This document shows, in pieces, positions 17,875 through 25,990 of a stretch of 64,000 bases of DNA. The position numbers were made by a program, and so were the translations under genes. Below the pieces are notes generated by a model, which was not told the origin of the DNA, ran no database searches, and worked only from the letters and a program-made list of their open reading frames with translations. This stretch comes from Sulfidibacter corallicola. Lineage in GTDB: Bacteria; Acidobacteriota; Holophagae; Acanthopleuribacterales; Acanthopleuribacteraceae. Within the stretch, counting starts at the first letter, position 1. Every line of letters begins with the position of its first letter. The stretch covers positions 6,027,001 to 6,091,000 of the forward strand of contig NZ_CP071793.1 of the NCBI RefSeq assembly GCF_017498545.1, written 5' to 3'.

Positions 17875-17938
17875 GCGGGCTTTCGGGAACTTTTTTTACA
17901 CAGCGTTCGGCGGCCAAAAAAAAGCGGAGTAGCGAGCA

Positions 17939-19525
17939 ATGATGGCCGAACAGAAAAAGCGTGCGCTCATCAGTGTCTCGGACAAGGCCGGCATCGCCGA
18001 GTTTGCCGAAGCACTGGCTGAAAAAGGATTCGAAATCATTAGTTCGGGCGGCACCTATCGCCACCTCGAGCAGGCCGGGTTGAACCCCATCAAAGTGGCC
18101 GACATCACCGGATTTCCCGAGATCCTCGACGGACGGGTCAAGACCCTGCATCCCCACGTCCACGGGGCCCTGTTGGCCCGCTACGAGTTGGCCTCGCATC
18201 GCGAGCAATTGAACGGTCACGGCATCGATCCGATTCAGGTCGTCGTGGTCAACCTCTATCCCTTTGCCCAGACCATCGCCAAAGAAGGCGTGACGGTGGC
18301 CGAAGCGATCGAACAGATCGATATCGGCGGGCCGACCATGGTTCGCGCCACGGCCAAGAATTTCCAAAACCTCACCATCCTGACCGACCCTGCCGATTAC
18401 AGCGCTTTCCTCGAGGGTGTGGATCCCGCCACCGGCTTGCCTTCCCTGGCGTTTCGCCTGACCATGGCCCAAAAGGCGTTCCAGCACACCTTTTCCTACG
18501 ACATGAAAATCGCCGATTACCTGGATGCGGTAGTGGCCGATGAGCGGGAACTGACGCGGGCCGAAGACGAGACCCTGCCAAAGGTGTTTCGCATGAGTGC
18601 CGAGCGGACCGAGGTCTTGCGCTACGGCGAGAACCCCCACCAACGGGCCGGCATGTATCAGGTGCACGGTGCCGAGCTGCCGGACTACGTCACCCAACAT
18701 CAAGGCAAACTGCTCAGTTACAACAACCTGGTGGACATGGAAGCGGCTTGGCGTTGCGCCTGTGATTTCGATCGGGCCACCGCGGTCGTGGTCAAGCACA
18801 CCAACCCTTGCGGCGTGGCCAGTCACGACGTGTTGGAGGAGGCCTTCCGCCGGGCCCGGAAAGTGGATGCGACCTCGTCGTTCGGCGGCGTGATCGCCTT
18901 CAATCGCGAAGTGGACGAAGCCACGGCGATCGCCATCAACGAACAGTTCGCCGAACTGGTGATCGCGCCCGCCTTCAGTGAGGCGGCGCTGAAGAAATTC
19001 AAAAGGAAAAAGAACCTGCGCGTGCTCGAGATCCACCTGCCGGACGGCCGGTTGCCTCGTGGCCTGGAGTTCAAGCGCCTCGACCACGGACTCCTGGTGC
19101 AGGACAAGGACAACAAGCGCGTGCCCTTTTCCGATTGGAAACTGGTTTCCGAGCGCCAGCCTTCCGAAGCGGAGGTGGCCGCCCTGACCATGGCGTGGCA
19201 GATCGTGCCCCACGTGAAATCCAACGCGATCGTCTATGCCGACGCCGACGGTGCCGTGGGCATTGGCGCCGGCCAGATGAGTCGGGTGGACTCTTCCAAG
19301 ATCGGCATCGCCAAGGCGGGTGAAGCGGGTTTGACCATTGCCGGTTGCGCCATGGCTTCCGACGCGTTTTTCCCGTTCCGCGATTCGATCGACGCGGCCG
19401 CGGCAGCGGGTGTTCGCGCGATCGTGGAGCCGGGCGGTTCGATTCGCGACGAAGAAGTGATCCAAGCGGCCAACGAGCACGGCATCGCCCTGTTCTTCAC
19501 CGAGACGCGTCACTTCAAACACTGA
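17939..19525 (+). CDS. purH: Bifunctional AICAR transformylase / IMP cyclohydrolase PurH
   Basis: Catalyses the last two steps of IMP synthesis. The N-terminal cyclohydrolase domain begins ALISVSDKAG and contains ISSGGTYRHL and GRVKTLHP. The C-terminal transformylase domain has RYGENPHQ (228-235) and KHTNPCGVA, with catalytic Lys286 and His287. It ends with the family-typical TRHFKH. At 528 residues it is full length. It starts ATGATG, and either Met is possible. GGAG lies 9 bases upstream of the first. No other pur gene is adjacent. Confidence 0.97.
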   Translation: MMAEQKKRALISVSDKAGIAEFAEALAEKGFEIISSGGTYRHLEQAGLNPIKVADITGFPEILDGRVKTLHPHVHGALLARYELASHREQLNGHGIDPIQVVVVNLYPFAQTIAKEGVTVAEAIEQIDIGGPTMVRATAKNFQNLTILTDPADYSAFLEGVDPATGLPSLAFRLTMAQKAFQHTFSYDMKIADYLDAVVADERELTRAEDETLPKVFRMSAERTEVLRYGENPHQRAGMYQVHGAELPDYVTQHQGKLLSYNNLVDMEAAWRCACDFDRATAVVVKHTNPCGVASHDVLEEAFRRARKVDATSSFGGVIAFNREVDEATAIAINEQFAELVIAPAFSEAALKKFKRKKNLRVLEIHLPDGRLPRGLEFKRLDHGLLVQDKDNKRVPFSDWKLVSERQPSEAEVAALTMAWQIVPHVKSNAIVYADADGAVGIGAGQMSRVDSSKIGIAKAGEAGLTIAGCAMASDAFFPFRDSIDAAAAAGVRAIVEPGGSIRDEEVIQAANEHGIALFFTETRHFKH

Positions 19526-19551
19526 CCAAACACGTGTTCGATGGGATTCGT

Positions 19552-19571
19552 GTCGCCGCGATCGCGGCGAC
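19552..19571. repeat. Perfect 20-bp palindrome downstream of purH
   Basis: GTCGCCGCGATCGCGGCGAC reads identically on both strands, 26 bases after the purH stop. As RNA it would form a tight GC hairpin but is not followed by a T run. It may act as a 3'-end hairpin or a protein-binding palindrome. Confidence 0.45.
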
Positions 19572-19718
19572 GCCTCCCAAGCGCCCAACGTGCGCTTTCT
19601 CTCTTTGGGTTCACGGCGGAATGATTTAGCATGAATCTCGATTGGGTCGTCGTTCGACCGGATCTTGCGCGGTTCGCGCGTTCCCTGGTGAAAGGTCTCG
19701 TCTCGAGGGAGGGTTTCG

Positions 19719-20648
19719 ATGGGTATTCCGCAAAAGCCTCAATTCCTGATGAAGCGCCGTTTCCGATGTCGCCTTTGGGGCGTTCTCGCCGTTTATCTGA
19801 AAGTTGGCCTGCTTTTTTCGGGATTCGCGGTCCTGCAGGCCGAGGATGGAGATGGGTTCCTGGGCGCCCTGCGCGTAGCCTATCCCACCGCCAAAACCCT
19901 GGACCAGCCTTTTCCGGGCCAATCCGTGGAGGATGCCCGCGCGGTTCAGCGCGAGTTCATTACCAGCCTTTGCGGGATCATGGGTCCCGTGGTCGGCTAT
20001 AAGGCCGCTTTGACCAATTCCGCGGCCCAGAAGCGGTTTGGGGTGGATCAACCGATTCGCGGCACCCTGTTGCGCGACATGATTCTCAAGAGCGGGGCCC
20101 GGGTCCCCCTGGATTTTGCGGCCGTCCCCTTGTTGGAAGGCGATCTGGTGGTGCGGGTCGCCGGTGAGGCCATCAACCGCGCCGAGGGGCGCAAAGAGGC
20201 ACTGGCCGCGCTCGACATGGTCTACCCGTTTCTCGAGTTGCCCGATGCGGTGTTTCGCAAGGGCGTCGAGATCAACGGTCTCGCCCTGATCGCCATCAAT
20301 GCCGGCGCCCGCTATGGTGTGCTCGGCGAAGGGGTTCCGCTGGGCAAGATGGCGAATCCGGAAAAGGCCCTTGCCCAAATCGAGGTCGTGGTTTCGGACG
20401 AAAACGGCCGCGAGTTGGCCAACGGGGAAAGCGGCAATCTGCTCGGCCATCCCTTGGATGTGGTGCTGTGGCTGCGCGACTCGCTGCATGCCGAAGGGAA
20501 AAAGCTCAAACGCGGCGACCTGCTCTCCTTGGGCTCGATGACCGCTTTGGTGCCGCTCCGCAGTGCGGGCACCTTTTCAGCCCAATTCGAAGGCCTGCAT
20601 CCCGAGCGTGTCATGCGCGTGGACGTGATCCTGGAAGAACCACGCTGA
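19719..20648 (+). CDS. MhpD-like 2-oxopent-4-enoate hydratase homologue with signal peptide
   Basis: Belongs to the fumarylacetoacetate-hydrolase/2-keto-4-pentenoate hydratase superfamily. Family landmarks are VGYKAALTN, IRGTLL, then LPDAVFRKG, INGLALIAINAGARYGVLG and GDLLSLGSMTALVP. ATG 19719 has GGAGGG 6 bases upstream and gives a 309-residue product. Its first 42 residues are a basic region plus a hydrophobic stretch ending AVLQA|ED, a likely signal peptide. Known hydratases are cytoplasmic enzymes of aromatic meta-cleavage pathways. No other such gene is near, so the pathway and activity are uncertain. An exported role is inferred from the leader. Confidence 0.8.
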   Translation: MGIPQKPQFLMKRRFRCRLWGVLAVYLKVGLLFSGFAVLQAEDGDGFLGALRVAYPTAKTLDQPFPGQSVEDARAVQREFITSLCGIMGPVVGYKAALTNSAAQKRFGVDQPIRGTLLRDMILKSGARVPLDFAAVPLLEGDLVVRVAGEAINRAEGRKEALAALDMVYPFLELPDAVFRKGVEINGLALIAINAGARYGVLGEGVPLGKMANPEKALAQIEVVVSDENGRELANGESGNLLGHPLDVVLWLRDSLHAEGKKLKRGDLLSLGSMTALVPLRSAGTFSAQFEGLHPERVMRVDVILEEPR

Positions 20649-20915
20649 AGGGTGCCGCCCAACCAGGAGGGCTCGGCACTTCACGCGAACATTCGGCACC
20701 ATGGGCACGGTATCGGGTCTCGGGCGCCAGGTGCTCGGAGTGCCGGTCGTGGTAGAAATCCGACCGTGACCTGGGCACCGGTCGTGATTTGGTGGTGTTC
20801 CGGATCCGTTCATGGGATTCGCGATCCGGCCATGCCCGTGTGCGAGTTTTTTCGACGGGGCCCGTTTTTTTGATAGGATGGCGGAAAGGCCTTTCGTGGA
20901 TTTAGCGAGGTGCCC

Positions 20916-21599
20916 ATGAACACGATCTTCGCCATGGTTTGTGCGAGCCTCTTCTTGTTTCAGGGCGATTACCAGAAAGAACGAGCCCGGATGGTGGCCG
21001 ACCAGATTCGCGCGCGCGGTGTGAGAGACGCAGCGGTCTTGGCGGCGATGGAATCCGTGGAACGACACCGTTTCGTGCCCAAACACTTGAGGCACGACGC
21101 CTACGAGGATCACCCGTTGCCCATCGGGCACGGCCAGACGATTTCCCAACCCTACATTGTCGCGGCCATGACCGAGATGTTGCGGGTCGATTCCGATTCG
21201 GTGGTCTTGGAAGTCGGCACGGGCTCCGGATACCAGGCGGCGATCCTGGCTCGCATCGTCAAGCGGGTCTACACCCTCGAGGTGATCGCCCCGCTCGCGC
21301 GCCGAGCCGTAACCACCTTGAGGGAGAACGGGATGACCAACGTGACCGTCAAAGAGGGCGACGGTTATTACGGCTGGGCTGAGAAGGGGCCGTTCGACGG
21401 CATCGTCGTGACCGCCGCGGCCAGCCACATTCCGCCACCGTTGGTGGATCAGTTGAAGCCCGGGGGCTGGATGGTCATTCCGGTCGGGCCGGTCTTCGCG
21501 GTTCAGTCGCTCATGCTGGTGCACAAGCGCGAGGACGGCACCATTACGAAGAAAAAGGTGATGTCGGTGCGCTTCGTGCCGCTTACCGGTAACCACTGA
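20916..21599 (+). CDS. pcm: Protein-L-isoaspartate O-methyltransferase
   Basis: Methylates L-isoaspartyl residues in damaged proteins with S-adenosylmethionine. The SAM loop LEVGTGSGYQAAILA (residues 98-112) and the ISQPYIVA substrate element (76-83) are intact. ATG 20916 has GAGG 5 bases upstream and gives 227 residues. The first 16 residues are hydrophobic (TIFAMVCASLFLFQ), so the enzyme may be exported, as some Gram-negative Pcm proteins are, although the n-region lacks the usual positive charges. It lies 26 bases upstream of the polytopic spermidine synthase-like gene and is probably cotranscribed with it. Confidence 0.93.
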   Translation: MNTIFAMVCASLFLFQGDYQKERARMVADQIRARGVRDAAVLAAMESVERHRFVPKHLRHDAYEDHPLPIGHGQTISQPYIVAAMTEMLRVDSDSVVLEVGTGSGYQAAILARIVKRVYTLEVIAPLARRAVTTLRENGMTNVTVKEGDGYYGWAEKGPFDGIVVTAAASHIPPPLVDQLKPGGWMVIPVGPVFAVQSLMLVHKREDGTITKKKVMSVRFVPLTGNH

Positions 21600-21625
21600 T
21601 CCGGCGCCGGGCCCGGTTTTTTGTC

Positions 21626-24055
21626 ATGACCCACCTTGCGATTTTTTTGGTCGGATTGGTGGGGATCGCCTATCAGATCGCCTTGATGCGCATCTTCTCG
21701 ATCGCCCAGTGGTACCACTTCGCCTACATGATCATCAGCATCTGCATGTTGGGCTTTTCCTTCAGCGGGACCTTGCTGGCCCTGGTGCGGCGGCGCATTG
21801 CGGGTCGAGAAGCGCTTTGGCTTTCTCGCTGTACGCTTGCCTTGGTACCTGCGCCGGCGTTGTGCTACGCCTTGGGGCAAATGGTGCCGTTCGAATCCTT
21901 CCGGCTCCTGGTCGAGCCGATCCAAAGTCTCTACCTACTGTGGATCTACCTCGCGTTCAGCTTGCCGTTCGCTTTGGTCTCGGCCTGTATCACGCTCGGG
22001 TTCATGATCGAAAAGGCGCGGGTGGGCAAGGTCTATTTCGTCAATATGGCCGGATCGGGCCTGGGGGCCCTGGTCGTGATCCTGTTGCTCTACCGGGTGA
22101 ATCCCGTGTGGGTTCCCTACCTGCTCGCGATCCCGGCCGCGGTGGCCCATTTGGTCCTGCAGCGGCGAGCAGACTGGCTTCGAACGTGGCGGTGGTTGGC
22201 GGCAGCCGGGATTCTCTTGGTCCTGGTCGGTCCGAGGCCGATTCGGATGTCCGAGTACAAGGGACTCTCCCATGCCGGCGCCTTGCCCGATGCCGAAGTT
22301 CTCGAACGCCGCGACGGGCCGATGTCCCAAATCACGGTCCTTTCCTCATCCATGATTCGCGAGACGCCAGGCCAGATATCCAACTATCCCATGGGCCGCT
22401 TGGGCCCGCTACCGGAACAGATCGCCTTGTTTTTCGACGGTGGCGGCATGTCGGTGGTCAACCGGCTGAATGGCGAGCCCAGCGAGGCGGTGTACCTGGA
22501 TTACGTGGGCGACGCCCTGCCCTACCGCCTGTTGACCCGACCCGAGGTCTTCATCGTGGGGGCCGGTGGCGGCACCCAAATCTTGAACGCCCTGTACCAC
22601 CGGGCAACGCACGTGACCGCCGTGGAAGCCGATCCCAATTTGTTCGACCTCATGGAAGGTTCGCTGCACGCGTTCTCTGGGGGTTTGTACACCCGACCGG
22701 AAGTGACCGTCGTGCACGCGGAGGGAAGGGGATACCTGCAGGCCCGTGAAAAGCGTTTCGACCTGATTCAACTGTCCCTTTTGGATTCCTTCAATGCGTC
22801 CTCGGCTGGGGTTCGCGCGCTCAATGAAGACTATCTCTACACGCTGGAAGCAATGGGGTTGTATCTGGACCGCCTGGCGCCGGAGGGCATGCTGGCCATT
22901 TCCCGATGGTTGAAATCGCCGCCGCGAGACACGATCAAAATGGCGGCCACCCTGATCGAGACCGCCGAACGGGCCGGTATTCGCGAGCCGGCCAGACATC
23001 TCGTCGTCATTCGCACCTGGAACACCGCCACCCTGCTGTTGAGCAAGGTGCCGCTTTCGGCGGAGCGGATCGCGGCAGTCCGAGCGTTTTGCGCCGAGCG
23101 GCATCTGGATATCTGTTGGTTGCCGGACCTGCGGATCGAGGAAACCAATCGCTATACGATCCTGGAGACACCCGAATATTTCCAGGCGATTTCGCGGTTG
23201 CTGTCGGCCGAACGCGAGTCTTTCTACCGGAATCACCTGTTCGACATTCGCCCCGCGACCGACGATCGCCCCTACTTTTTTCGCTTCTTTCGCTGGAAGG
23301 CGTTGCCGGAACTGTGGGCGCACATGGGAACCGAGTGGATCCCCTTCGTGGAGTGGGGTTACCTCACGCTGATCGTCACGCTGTTGCAGGCACTGCTCGC
23401 TTGCGTGCTCTTGCTGTTGCCGCTGGTGGCACCGGCATTGGGTCTGTTTCGGAAAAGGGGCGGAGAGATCCCCGGCGGGTCGAAGCAGGTAGGGACCGCC
23501 GCGGTCATGTTTTATTTCGGCGCCCTGGGGTTCGCGTTCATGTTTCTGGAAATGGCATTCATTCAAAAGTTCATGTTGTATCTCAGTTATCCGGTGTTGG
23601 CCGTCTCGGTCATCCTGACCGCGATGCTGTTCTTTGCCGGGTTGGGCAGCTATTTTGCCGATCGCTATCGGGGCGTGGGGCTTCTTCCCCGGACGTTCGC
23701 GGCTCTGGCCCTGGTGTCCGCGGTGTATGGCGCTGGTCTGTCACCGCTGTTCGCCGCTTCGGCCGGATTGGGCGAGGCCTGGAAAATCCTGCTCAGCGTG
23801 CTGCTGCTGGGACTGCCGGCCTTTTTCATGGGGATTCCCTTTCCCACGGGACTGCAGCGGGTGTCCGAGCGCGATGACGTTTCGGTTCCCTGGGCGTGGT
23901 GTGTCAACGGCTGTGCCTCGGTGGTGGGGGCGACGTTGGGTAAGGTACTCGCCATGCAGTTCGGGTTCAGGTTCCTGCTGTTGACGGCGGTGGTGCTGTA
24001 CGGCGTGGCCACGATCGCCTATCCTGCGTTGACTCGCGACAAATTGGACGGTTGA
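21626..24055 (+). CDS. Polytopic membrane protein with spermidine synthase-like domain
   Basis: An 809-residue protein. About five or six membrane helices (residues 1-200) precede a cytosolic or periplasmic Rossmann domain (about 220-560), and another set of helices lies at 575-805. The central domain has VFIVGAGGGTQILNAL and VEADPNLFDL, the nucleotide-binding and acidic motifs of spermidine synthase-like (SpeE) proteins. DLIQLSLLDSFNASSAGVRALNEDYLYTLE resembles the aminopropyltransferase catalytic strand. Such membrane-embedded SpeE fusions are common in environmental bacteria, and their substrates are unknown. No speD or other polyamine gene is in the window. Probably translated from the pcm mRNA. 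Confidence 0.8.
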   Translation: MTHLAIFLVGLVGIAYQIALMRIFSIAQWYHFAYMIISICMLGFSFSGTLLALVRRRIAGREALWLSRCTLALVPAPALCYALGQMVPFESFRLLVEPIQSLYLLWIYLAFSLPFALVSACITLGFMIEKARVGKVYFVNMAGSGLGALVVILLLYRVNPVWVPYLLAIPAAVAHLVLQRRADWLRTWRWLAAAGILLVLVGPRPIRMSEYKGLSHAGALPDAEVLERRDGPMSQITVLSSSMIRETPGQISNYPMGRLGPLPEQIALFFDGGGMSVVNRLNGEPSEAVYLDYVGDALPYRLLTRPEVFIVGAGGGTQILNALYHRATHVTAVEADPNLFDLMEGSLHAFSGGLYTRPEVTVVHAEGRGYLQAREKRFDLIQLSLLDSFNASSAGVRALNEDYLYTLEAMGLYLDRLAPEGMLAISRWLKSPPRDTIKMAATLIETAERAGIREPARHLVVIRTWNTATLLLSKVPLSAERIAAVRAFCAERHLDICWLPDLRIEETNRYTILETPEYFQAISRLLSAERESFYRNHLFDIRPATDDRPYFFRFFRWKALPELWAHMGTEWIPFVEWGYLTLIVTLLQALLACVLLLLPLVAPALGLFRKRGGEIPGGSKQVGTAAVMFYFGALGFAFMFLEMAFIQKFMLYLSYPVLAVSVILTAMLFFAGLGSYFADRYRGVGLLPRTFAALALVSAVYGAGLSPLFAASAGLGEAWKILLSVLLLGLPAFFMGIPFPTGLQRVSERDDVSVPWAWCVNGCASVVGATLGKVLAMQFGFRFLLLTAVVLYGVATIAYPALTRDKLDG

Positions 24056-24565
24056 GCGACCGCCAGGGCTTTGCTGGCTGCGCCTTGGGAGCTCCTGCCT
24101 GGTTCGAGACCAAAAAAAAGGAAGTCGACACGTCGACTTCCTTACCGAGGAGGAGATTTACAAAAAGCAAGTTTGGGGTTTCTTGGAAAACTCGAAATGA
24201 ACTTCCGTTTTTTACAACAAACTCAAAAACAGGCAGATGGTGAGAGTGGGGGGAATTATCTTCTGGAGATATTCAGGTCATCGGCGTACAGACGGAAATG
24301 TTTAACTTTTGGGTGATTTTTTTCACCATATATATAAATAGATGTATCTGGCCCAGTAGCCTTCTGATTTTGAACGGCTTTTCAGACAGTTGCGAGCGAG
24401 GTCGCCAAAGTGACCTCTTCGACCGATCGACCAAAAAATGAGCGGCACGGTACCGGGACCGATGCCCGGGCAGTTGCGCGACCCGCTGGCGAAAACTCGG
24501 GCCGAATCTCGCGAACCCCTGGCGCACCGAACCGGCACCGCGCAGGTCCGGTCCATCGGCGCGAA
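24056..24565. other. Intergenic region, partly AT-rich
   Basis: 510 bases between two genes that end facing each other. A minus-strand terminator (24112-24143) is near the left end. The stretch 24150-24370 is markedly AT-rich (for example ATATATATAAATAG near 24338). I see no gene here. Any minus-strand transcript from the RsbW-like gene would carry a 3' tail of about 420 bases before reaching the terminator. Confidence 0.4.
24112..24143 (-). terminator. Rho-independent terminator (minus strand)
   Basis: AAGGAAGTCGAC (24118-24129) and GTCGACTTCCTT (24132-24143) form a perfect 12-bp inverted repeat. Eight A on the plus strand at 24112-24119 become a U run after the hairpin on the minus strand. 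It is therefore oriented for leftward transcription, probably from the RsbW-like gene or an unseen transcript in between. Confidence 0.8.
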
Positions 24566-25024
24566 TCAGGCCGTGCCCGCCTCGTCCACCGCCTGGCGAT
24601 CTGCCTGCCTGCTTTTGGAAAACCACATCTTCAGGTGATTTCTGCCCGACTCGCGCCGGTACTGCAGGGCGTCGGCCACGGTCTTGATGATGTAAATGCC
24701 CAAGCCGCCCACTGGACGCGACTCGATATCGCTGTCTAAATCGGGTGGCGGCGCCTGAAGCGGGTCGAATGGTTTGCCGGTGTCGAAGATGTCGACCTTG
24801 ACTTTCGTGTCGTCCTGGGAGAGCCGAACGTCGATGACGTGCCCGCCGTGGTCGTCGAAGCTGTACTTGATGATGTTGGACACCCATTCCACGATGGCCA
24901 AGTTGAGGGACATGGTCCCTTGCTCGTCCAAGCCGTGGTCTCGAGCGAAACGCTCGACCGGGTCGGCAAGCTCACGAATGGATTCGAACTTGTTTTCGAT
25001 CTGAAGCTGCAATTGAGAGCTCAT
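24566..25024 (-). CDS. RsbW-like serine/threonine-kinase-type ATPase (anti-sigma regulatory family)
   Basis: A 152-residue single-domain GHKL ATPase. The N-box residue Asn50 is in EWVSNIIKYSF, the G1 box is DTGKPFDP (81-88) and the G2 box is GGLGIYIIK (106-114). Such proteins bind ATP and phosphorylate or sequester partners such as anti-anti-sigma factors. No sigma factor, STAS protein or PP2C phosphatase is adjacent, so the partner is unknown. ATG 25024 is preferred; a TTG at 25039 would add five residues, and neither has a strong ribosome site. The next gene, 199 bases upstream on the same strand, encodes a small membrane protein. Confidence 0.85.
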   Translation of the reverse strand: MSSQLQLQIENKFESIRELADPVERFARDHGLDEQGTMSLNLAIVEWVSNIIKYSFDDHGGHVIDVRLSQDDTKVKVDIFDTGKPFDPLQAPPPDLDSDIESRPVGGLGIYIIKTVADALQYRRESGRNHLKMWFSKSRQADRQAVDEAGTA

Positions 25025-25223
25025 CAGCACAAACCACAATCGGAATTCCGGAAAAGGCCACCGCGGAAATGAAAAAAAGACCCGGGAAAAAGGATGAATC
25101 GCGTATCTGTTGAAAATATCACGTTCGAGAGGCTTGGTCTATCTCGTAAGGCGTTTGCCTGCCGGGTTTAGCCGGAAAGCAAGATCCGGTTCGGGCTGCG
25201 CGCCATTGGTGAACGGGCTGATT

Positions 25224-25592
25224 TCAGGGCTTTCTCGGCTCCTGAACGGTGTGGTCCACCGCGAGATGCAAGTGGGTCTCCTTGCGCTTGGGGGCGAACA
25301 TGAACCAAAGAGGTCCCGCGAACGGCAGGCAAATCATCAGGGCCATCGCCTTCCATTCGGGTGGGCCTTTGGGCTTGCCGTCCATCCACTTGATGATCCC
25401 GCAACCCAGCAGGCTGGCCGCGACGATTCCGCCGATGAGAAGACCGGCTTTGGTACCGCCCATGGTTTGCGAAAGCGCCAGCCACATCCACACGAAGGGT
25501 CCCAGGGCGATCAGGAAGATCACCAGAAAAATGACGATCGGCACCACGTAGGCGATGTCGGAAAGGCGAAGCTTGTTTTCGCGTTGGCTCAT
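25224..25592 (-). CDS. Small membrane protein of unknown function
   Basis: A 122-residue protein with three predicted membrane helices (about residues 14-38, 46-65 and 80-100) and a basic C-terminal tail containing several histidines. The start at ATG 25592 has an excellent CGGAGG 4 bases upstream, which supports expression. No known family is recognised. It precedes the RsbW-like gene in the same direction with a gap of about 200 bases, so cotranscription is possible but unproven. Confidence 0.7.
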   Translation of the reverse strand: MSQRENKLRLSDIAYVVPIVIFLVIFLIALGPFVWMWLALSQTMGGTKAGLLIGGIVAASLLGCGIIKWMDGKPKGPPEWKAMALMICLPFAGPLWFMFAPKRKETHLHLAVDHTVQEPRKP

Positions 25593-25819
25593 GAGTCCTC
25601 CGGAAGTCCAGTCCCTCTATTCATCTTACACCAGACGGGAAGCACGGGCATGAGCCGCTGTCGCCACCCGCCACACAATGGCGCTTCAGGGCGAACTGCT
25701 GGCCTCAAAGAAAATTGTGACCGTTCGTACGGCTTCGAAAAGTTGAAGCTTATCAGCCGTTTGGAGAGGGGTGGTTAAAAAAGAGTGATCAATGTAACGA
25801 TTTTGTAAATGAAAATGTG

Positions 25820-25847
25820 TTGACATCTTTACCGCGGTGAGTATCCT
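25820..25847 (+). promoter_or_regulatory. Sigma-70-type promoter of the M4 protease gene
   Basis: A consensus TTGACA (25820-25825) is followed after 16 bases by TATCCT (25842-25847). Transcription would start near 25854, about 137 bases before the protease ATG. Confidence 0.6.
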
Positions 25848-25897
25848 AGAACTCGCATCTCATCTGATTTTCAAATCGCTGGTACTTTTCTTAGGCT

Positions 25898-25933
25898 GAG
25901 AACCTTGATTCGCAGAAGAATTCTGCAGTTCTC
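25898..25933 (+). promoter_or_regulatory. Nested hairpin in the protease mRNA leader
   Basis: GAGAAC (25898-25903) pairs with GTTCTC (25928-25933). Inside, GCAGAA (25912-25917) pairs with TTCTGC (25921-25926) across a 3-base loop. It lies 58 bases upstream of the start codon and could stabilise the message or control translation. Confidence 0.45.
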
Positions 25934-25990
25934 GGTCTGAAGTCCTAATTATTTTCTGAAAATATCGATCATCTTAGAGAGGAGAACAAA

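Larger units (their letters stand above)
25593..25990 (+). promoter_or_regulatory. Upstream region and 5' leader of the M4 protease gene
   Basis: About 400 AT-richer bases with no gene. They hold a sigma-70-like promoter (25820-25847), a leader of roughly 137 nt and a nested hairpin (25898-25933), listed separately. Confidence 0.5.

Noticed and set aside
17816..19588. A 590-codon minus-strand frame over purH.
   Set aside because: PurH is complete on the plus strand; the antisense frame has no conserved motif.
21600..21625. A terminator between pcm and the spermidine synthase-like gene (GC palindrome followed by T).
   Set aside because: The CCGGGCCCGG palindrome leaves too little loop for a stable hairpin, and the genes are only 26 bases apart in the same direction.
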